Below, piece by piece: positions 57,460-64,000 of a stretch of DNA of 64,000 nucleotides. Below the pieces are notes generated by a model. That model had not been told where the DNA came from. It did not search any database and was given only the letters and a program-made list of their open reading frames with translations. The DNA lies in NCBI GenBank assembly GCA_026874595.1, contig CM049310.1, forward strand, positions 37,273,558 to 37,337,557, in the 5' to 3' direction. Each line of letters opens with the position of its first letter. Within the stretch, counting starts at the first letter, position 1. The DNA comes from Sipunculus nudus. Its lineage: Eukaryota > Annelida > Sipuncula > Golfingiida > Sipunculidae. The position numbers were made by a program, and so were the translations under genes.

Positions 57460-59757
57460 AGCTCACCTGACTGTAAGCCATCTGAGCTATAGCGATCACT
57501 CTTTGTCCGTCGTCCGTCCGCCATCCGGCCGTCTGTCCGTTAACAAGGCACAAATCGTAACCACTGGACCTGGAATCTTCTAACTTTACATCCATGAAAG
57601 GTCCATGAAAAATCTTCTTTGAAACCTTGAAGAGGTCTCTGTTACCTATATTCTTCAAGCTATAGGGCTCCGAAGTACCCCCCCCCCAGAATAATAATAA
57701 AAAAATTGATACAAAAGCTCAAATATCTGAACAACTAATGCATTGATCACCTTGATCTTTGCATGGATATTGATCATGGAGTGTTTCGTCAGTTTCTGCA
57801 GACTAGTGGAGCCACCTTGATTTTTTTCGATTTTTTACGATTTATTTTCTCTATTTTAGAGACCTCAAAAGATACCGTCATCTGTTAACAGGACACAAAT
57901 CGTAAACGCTGGACCTGGAATCTTCTCACTTTACATCCAGATAGGTCCATGAAAAATCTCTGAAAACCTATAATTAGGTCTCTGTTACCCGTATTCTTCA
58001 AGGTATGGGGCTCCGAAGTACCCCCAGAACAATAAAAAATTTGTAACAAAAGCTCAAGTATCTGAACAACTAATGCATTGATCACTATGATTCTTTGCAT
58101 GAATATTGATCATGGGGTTTTACATCAGTTTTTGCAGAATTGTGGTGCCATTTGTATTTTTCGATTTTTTAAAGATTTTTCCCCCTCTATTTTTGAGACT
58201 TTAAAAGATGCCGTCATCTGTTAACAGGGTACAAATCTTGATGACTGGACATTGAATCTTCTGTCTTGACATGCAGGGAGGCCCATGAAAAGCCTCTTAG
58301 ATACCTTGAATTAGGTCTCCGTTACCCAAAACTTGTGAGCTATGGGGCTTCCAAGAACCCCCCCCCCCAAAAAAAAAAAAAAAAAATAGAAAATTTGATA
58401 CAAAAGATCAAGTATCTGAACAACTTATGCATCGATCACCATGATTCTTTGCATGGATATTGATCATGAAATGTTTCATCAGTTTCTGCAGACTGGCGGC
58501 ACCACCTGAATTTTTCGTTTTTTTACTATTTGTTTTATCTATTTTTGAGACCTTAAAGATGCGGTCATCTGTTAATAGGGCACAAATCGTAACGACTAGA
58601 CCTAGAATTTTCTTTCTTGACATGCTGGGAGGCCCATGAAAAGTCTCTATGGAAACCTGAAATTAGGTCTCTGTCACCCAAATTGTCTGAGCTATGGGGC
58701 TCAGAAATACCCCCAAGAATAACTAAAATTTTGATACAAACGCTATGGTATTTGAACAACTTGTGCAGTGATCGGCATTATTCTTTGCATGCATATGCAT
58801 CATGGAGTGTTTTTTATCAGCTCCCGCAGACTGGTGGTGCTACCTGGACTTCTTTGAACTTTTATCTTTACTTTTGAGACCTTTAAAGATGTAGTCGTCT
58901 GTTAACAGGGCTCAAATCATAACTATTTGACATGGAATTGTCTTTCTTGACATCCTGAGAGGTCCATAAAAAACTCCATTGAAACCTGAAATTAGGTCTC
59001 TGTTACCCTTATCCTCCGAGCTATGGGGCTTAGAAGTACCTCCAAGAATAACTAAAAATTTGATACGATGCTCCAGCTTCTGAACAACTATTGCATTGAT
59101 CACCCTGAATCTTTGTATGAATATTCATCATGGAGTGTTTCATCAGTTCTTGCGGACTGGTGGCACCACCTAAATTAAAAAAAAAATACAATTGTTTTCT
59201 CTATTTATGAGACCTTCAAAGATGCGGTCGTCCCTTAACAGGGCTTAAATTGTAACCATTGGTCCTAGAATCTTCAAACTTGACATCCAGGGAGGTCTGT
59301 AAAAGTCTCTTTGGAAACGTGAATTAAGGTCTGTGTTACCCTTATTTTCTGAGCTATGGGGCTTATAAGCACCCCTCAGAATAATTGAAAATTTGATACC
59401 AAAGTATGGCACAAATCATAACCATGGGGCCCAGAATCTTCTAACTTGACATCCTGGAGTTCCTCAAAAGTTCTCCCCAGAAACCTGAAATTGGAACACA
59501 GTTAACCTATATTCTAAGAGTTTTGGGGTATGTTTGAGCACTCCAGAAATAATGCAAATTACACACAAACTGCCAGATTCCTCATGAAAGGCTAGTTGGA
59601 TTGTCATCACATTTGTTGTGCTTTTGGCTCTTGATGAAATCAAGCTAATATGCATCAACAATGATGCCACCTATCTTAATTAGTTGTCTGTGCAAGGACA
59701 TATTATCAACATGTCAGTCGGCTGAGCGTCATGACCCACGGGTCACTTGTTAAAACT
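57460..59757 (+). mobile_element. AGCTCAGCTGA-family element with an internal tandem array
   Basis: Plus-orientation relative of the intron copies: left end TTTTTAGCTCACCTGACTG with 'gtccgtcgtccgtccg', right end 'gtcggctgagcgtcatgacccacgggtcacttgtt'. Between the ends are about six degenerate units of 330-351 bp and a partial seventh; the landmark ACAAATC(G) recurs at 57,550, 57,895, 58,231, 58,582, 58,912, 59,245 and 59,411, each followed by 'gacctgga.tctt' and 'aggtctctgttaccc'. No intact ORF. Confidence 0.82.
57678..57687 (+). repeat. C homopolymer
   Basis: Ten C in the first unit of the array. The same position in the third unit (near 58,352) has also grown to about ten C followed by a long A run. 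Confidence 0.85.
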
Positions 59758-59811
59758 ACATCAACAGCAACATTGAAAATATTTAGTATTATGAATGAGA
59801 TACTGTTCTGG

Positions 59812-60345
59812 CTAAATATATGGCTTTGATTTGGCCATGAATGTTGTCTTAATCTGGCTGTAAATATTGCCTTGATCTGGTTGTATATAATTTGCCTTGA
59901 TCTGGTCATAAATATTGCCTTGTTCTGGCTGTAAATATCGCCTTAATCTGGTTATAAATATTGCCTTGATCTGGCTGTAAATATTGCCTTGATCTGGCTG
60001 TAAAATTTTGCCTACATCTGGCTGTAAATATTGCCTTGATCTAGTTATAAATATTGCCTTGATCTGGTTTTAAATATTGCCTTGATCTAGTTATACATAT
60101 TGCCTTGATCTGGTTTTAAATATTGCCTTCATCAGGTTATAAATATTGCCTTCATCTGGTTATAAATATTGTCTTAATCTGGTTACAAATATTGCTTTGA
60201 TCTGGCTGTAAATATTGCCTTCATCTGGTTATAAATATTGTCTTCATCTGGTTATAAATATTGCCTTGATTCGGCCATAAATGTGTCCTTGATCTGGTCA
60301 TAAATGTGTCCTTGATCTGGTCATAAATGTGGCCTTGACCTTGAT
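59812..60345. repeat. 23-bp minisatellite, about 23 copies
   Basis: Tandem units close to TAAATATTGCCTTGATCTGGTTA, mostly 23 bp with single-base variants (ctg/tta/ttt endings), degrading at both edges. Confidence 0.95.
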
Positions 60346-60985
60346 TACAATGCTGCCATTGTGGATGTATTTACTCTCAGGTGGCTTTCCGGTTCGTTGA
60401 GAGCTATCTGTAATGGTATTTTAGCATGCCCTCACAAATCGAGTCAACATGTAGGCCCCTATGTTTTATGCGCCTCAAAATACGCTAGCAGCACTTCAGA
60501 TTTTACTTTCAATATTTAATCATGCACGCAGCACTGCACGGGAAGCGTATTATAAATCTGAGTGTCGAGTTTAATAACACGGTTCAATGGGCAAGGACGC
60601 ACAAAATGCTTGTATGGCACGACATGTCACGATTTTCCGTGAGTATCGGTACGCTTCAATCCGTCATGTCTCACGATTTCTGTCATGGACTTCATTCTAT
60701 TGATATTTCTTTGACACCACTTTCTGTGATAACTTTTTGCCGTCGGAGACGAAGATCTGGTCTCAAACTTCGCAGACTCAGACTCACAAGAAAACGACTC
60801 TGCTGTTTAGGGTGTACGGGCGTCTCAATATGACCCCAACAATACACTACGGGATCTACATACACCTGCAGCGTAGGAAAAATGTAGTGATGAGATAAAT
60901 GTAGTCCAAAGAGGCAAATCACATAAATTAGGTGTTTTTGTTGTAAAGACTCACGCATAAGTAATATTTTGTGAGCATACGCATG
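60346..60985. other. No gene recognised
   Basis: Somewhat richer in CpG than its flanks (60,520-60,850). An ORF at 60,522-60,833 shows no known family. Confidence 0.4.
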
Positions 60986-60988
60986 TGA

Positions 60989-61071
<83 letters not shown>
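60986..61071. repeat. (TA)n microsatellite
   Basis: About 40 TA units with one GTATA interruption. Confidence 0.95.
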
Positions 61072-61074
<3 letters not shown>

Positions 61075-61491
61075 GATGTTTCCTAGAAATGTACCACATG
61101 TTGATGTTAAAGTTTGACAGTTGAGTCAAATAGTCCCGGCCGTCCCACAGTGCCTATCAGGAAGAGATTCGTTTCGAAACATCTGGCGGGAGGGCGGATC
61201 TAGTCCATTAATTGCTATGAGTTCGAAATGCAAAGCAGATGGTGACTCACAGCGATGTGATGTCTGAGATTTGTGACTCAAATTATCATCATAAACATCG
61301 AAAATGTAAAATAAACCTGTGACAGGAATTTGTTAAGAAAGAACAAATACGTATCCAACTTTATTAACGTTTAACAAATCCAATTAATTTGATAGCGGAT
61401 ATGTAAATGTATAATTTAGAAATATTTCAAACGAACTGATAGCGTTCAAGCTAACACTTAGGATACTAAACAGCTTAAAATCATATGAAAC

Positions 61492-61858
61492 AAGCAAATT
61501 CGTGGAATTTATGTCCTTCGCTTCCGCCTTTTGTTATTTAAGCTTCCTGTGATCTCATGTTTTAGTTTTTATTGTCCCCTGAAGATGTCTCCACATGTCA
61601 TAATTTTAGTTGTGAACTAGGAACAGAAGGGAAATTTATTGTTTGTTTTTAGCTGGGGATAATAAATTTTCAGACAGACATTCCAAAACCAATCCCAACA
61701 AAGGTATGCATAAGAGCAATCACTGACCCAAATTTGAATGAAACCCGATAATATTTAGAAAAGTTATTGCACGGAAACGAAAACCCGACAGACAGACAGA
61801 CAAAAAGAATGACAATCCCAAATCAATGTCCCCCGTTCCGAGGAAGCGGGGGCGGCAA
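61492..61858 (+). repeat. Dispersed repeat family B, copy 2
   Basis: Same family and orientation as 15,366-15,770, ending in the same GC hairpin (CCCCCGTTCC..GAAGCGGGGG). Confidence 0.8.
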
Positions 61859-62067
61859 TAAAAGTATACATACAGGGGAATCATAGAAAAATGGCCGCGG
61901 TGTACTGCATAATATGCATTTGAGATTTACAATCAAGCATTAAAGAACACTATATTAGTTGTCACTCATATGTGGTAATTTTCTGTTAAAAAATACGTTT
62001 TAAAGAAAATTAGGTGGACAAGGCGAAACAGGTGAAGAGGAGAAGAAATGGGGAAACAGGTTTGATG

Positions 62068-62700
62068 CTTATGTCGTGGCAGCTCGTGTGAGCTGTTTGT
62101 GTTCAGTGTCCCATATAAATATAATGTAGTCCTCCAAAGGGGAATATCTCGTCTTTATTCCTCATCTGACACACATATATATACACAGTATATATTTAGA
62201 TATATCCAGGTTCACAAATTACTATATTGATTATTCTCCAGTGATACACTCCAGTAGTTCTAGCAAACCAGTAGGCTTCAATGTGACATAGTACAGGTTC
62301 TTCTTATTCTCTATTCTTAACATATATTATCACCAGGTTACTTCAGCCATCAGCCCCCTCACCCCTATGGTGCAGCGTCAGCATCTCATGATCTCTATTG
62401 CCAGTATTGTCGTTGCTGTCGTACCTGGCGTTGGCAGAATGTCAGTGTAATTTCCCCCCGCCTGCTACCCAGACCGGGGGTTTATAAGGTCTCTAACCCT
62501 TGCACAGGTGGTGCAATATGCTGACCTGTTACAAACTGATGAAATCAGTAGCAAGGGCTGTTGGAGCCTGATGCAATATCAGAGCAATTAGTTCTGGTGG
62601 CCCCTTGTTTTGGTCACATGACCATTGTCCCAGAATTTATGGCCTCAACATTTTTCTCCTAGGATTTTTTGTCCCTGACATCCTTCCCTGCCTGACATCT
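62068..62700 (-). mobile_element. Possible LTR-like sequence
   Basis: On the minus strand: a TATA-like CTTATAAACC near 62,485, AATAAA near 62,155, and a downstream end ...GCCACGACA near 62,068; the opposite side has '..CTGACA' on the plus strand, so the candidate ends are TGTC/GACA. No target duplication or primer-binding site was confirmed. It lies 3' of the SGNH ORF in the same orientation. Confidence 0.3.
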
Positions 62701-62718
62701 TCGCCTCGAAGGATGCTT

Positions 62719-62719
<1 letters not shown>

Positions 62720-62784
<65 letters not shown>
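62720..62784. repeat. (TA)n microsatellite
   Basis: About 32 TA units. Confidence 0.95.
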
Positions 62785-62786
<2 letters not shown>

Positions 62787-63624
62787 TGACCTATATAAAT
62801 TATAATCTGACACTGTTTGTAAAATGGGTAAAAGATACCACGTTTTAAATAGAGATTAGAGCACTTTGTTTCATTCCCCATAAAAGTATATGCTGTCATT
62901 AACATGTATAAGAACAAAACAGAACAATGTCAAAGATCAAAATTATAACTAAGTAATACTAGCAGGCAGTATTAGAAGTATCTCTAAGATATAGCAATTT
63001 AAAAAGAATACCCTGACTCTTACTGGCCAGCTGTTGCTACCGTCGTAGAACAAATCTCAGTTACATTAATGATTTCAGTATAACGTTAGCATAATAGATA
63101 TTACATAATAAGTTATATATAACTGTGACATATGTACAGTTAGACATAAATGCAACTTGCATTATTCTTAACTTTAGCTGAGCACATAAAAGAATGCAAA
63201 TAGATATCGATTTGCTGGCCGTATACTTCAAAATAGTGAAATTTCAGTTAGTTGTAATGATTTTACACATACAGCCTATAGTATTACATGATGCAAGCAC
63301 ATGAAGAGTTCTGCATTGTTGTTTTAACAAGACTACCGAACAATCTACATATCATAAATGCACAACATATGCAAGGCTTTACATACACAACTTTGGTTGT
63401 ATATAAGACAATAAAAGTTTACTGGCCCTGTATAAGGCGTTCTATGCCATCTCCTTACTGTGAACATGGTTATTCATTTAAACTATGTGGCCTAACTGTA
63501 ATGTGCACCATCAGACTCGTCATTAAGACTATCCAGCAGAATAAAAGATATCAACAGATCTTTCGATTTAATTTCGATTTAGAAGGATATGGGGTATACA
63601 ACCTAAACAGAAGTGTCTGGAAAT
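62785..63624. other. No gene recognised; possible 3' UTR of the SGNH ORF
   Basis: AT-rich. The plus-strand ORF at 63,288-63,791 overlaps the SGNH reading frame on the opposite strand and is treated as its shadow. Confidence 0.4.
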
Positions 63625-64000
63625 TTATCCCAATTCACTCAACATTACCTGAAGCAGGACCTGGAGGTTTTCAACAAGGTGTTGTTCTCCCACTGAAGTT
63701 AGGTGGGCCCCTCGCAGATATTCACTGTGGTTGTAACTCTCTTGCGACCAGATTTGTATGGTTGGATAATTGGCTAGGGAGCCATATATGAGTGTGTTAA
63801 ACTGCTCCACCCTCTTATTGAATACTTCTACATCCGAAATCTGATTCGGGTAGTGGCTCATATGGGTCCGTTTCAATATGGTTAAAACCACAATCCTCTT
63901 GGGATAGATATGCTGTTGCTTTAGTAAAGCTATGAACTCTTGCACTTTTTGCAACAAAACTGTAGGCGTGATGTCTGGATGGCAAATGTCATTCGTGCCA
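63625..64000 (-). CDS. SGNH/GDSL-hydrolase-like protein, C-terminal part
   Basis: An open frame of 124 codons that enters from beyond the right window edge and ends at 63,625. It begins with G-T-N-D-I, the block III (Asn) motif of SGNH esterases, then helical Leu-rich sequence, R-I-V-V-L-T-I-L (core beta strand), and ends in a block V-like G-A-H-L-T-S-V-G-E. Family members hydrolyse ester bonds using Ser, His and a nearby Asp. Here the residue three before the His is Arg (L-R-G-A-H-L) where active members usually have Asp, so activity is doubtful. The nucleophile Ser block lies outside the window. It could be a host gene or the accessory domain of a retroelement. Confidence 0.6.
   Translation of the reverse strand, partial: GTNDICHPDITPTVLLQKVQEFIALLKQQHIYPKRIVVLTILKRTHMSHYPNQISDVEVFNKRVEQFNTLIYGSLANYPTIQIWSQESYNHSEYLRGAHLTSVGEQHLVENLQVLLQVMLSELG

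Overview
This is an AT-rich, intron- and transposon-dense stretch of animal nuclear DNA, most likely from a mollusc and probably a bivalve. The reasons are spliceosomal genes with long introns, an arginine-kinase (phosphagen) relative, a secreted fucolectin-type gene, and many short inverted-repeat elements and microsatellites. The species cannot be named from sequence alone. No prokaryotic operons, CRISPR arrays or phage genes were seen.

Layout. 1-8,073: no recognisable gene; a cluster of ten copies of a 16-bp motif (1-1,843), a short inverted-repeat element (4,042-4,357) and simple repeats. 8,074-41,217, minus strand: one large gene, reconstructed here as 18 coding exons joining in frame into about 1,065 residues, the PHF20/PHF20L1 family (two Tudor domains, basic region, C2H2 finger, PHD finger, helical C-terminus), a chromatin reader of the MOF/NSL acetyltransferase complex. 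Its seventh coding intron (about 16.7 kb) is packed with mobile-element copies. 41,218-50,055: no gene; a textbook hAT-type MITE with an 8-bp target duplication and an inverted pair of repeat arms 4 kb apart. 50,056-50,832, plus strand: the last two exons of an arginine kinase, broken by three frame shifts and a stop. 50,833-55,519: SINEs, microsatellites and a 0.5-kb long inverted repeat. 55,520-56,964, minus strand: a complete three-exon gene for a secreted fucolectin-like (FTP/F5-8C) protein of 167 residues. 57,460-59,757: a repeat element holding a tandem array of roughly 335-bp units, followed by a 23-bp minisatellite. 63,625-64,000, minus strand: the C-terminal part of an SGNH-hydrolase-like ORF that runs off the window, with an LTR-like stretch beyond its 3' end.

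The genes do not form a pathway: a nuclear chromatin protein, a dead metabolic kinase copy, a secreted lectin-like protein and an esterase-like fragment are simply neighbours. The best leads for new biology are the dispersed 16-bp motif cluster, the tRNA-derived sequence abutting a splice donor of the PHF20 gene, the possible cassette exon in its large intron, and the long inverted repeat near 54.4 kb. Exon borders were set by eye from GT/AG sites and reading-frame phase.
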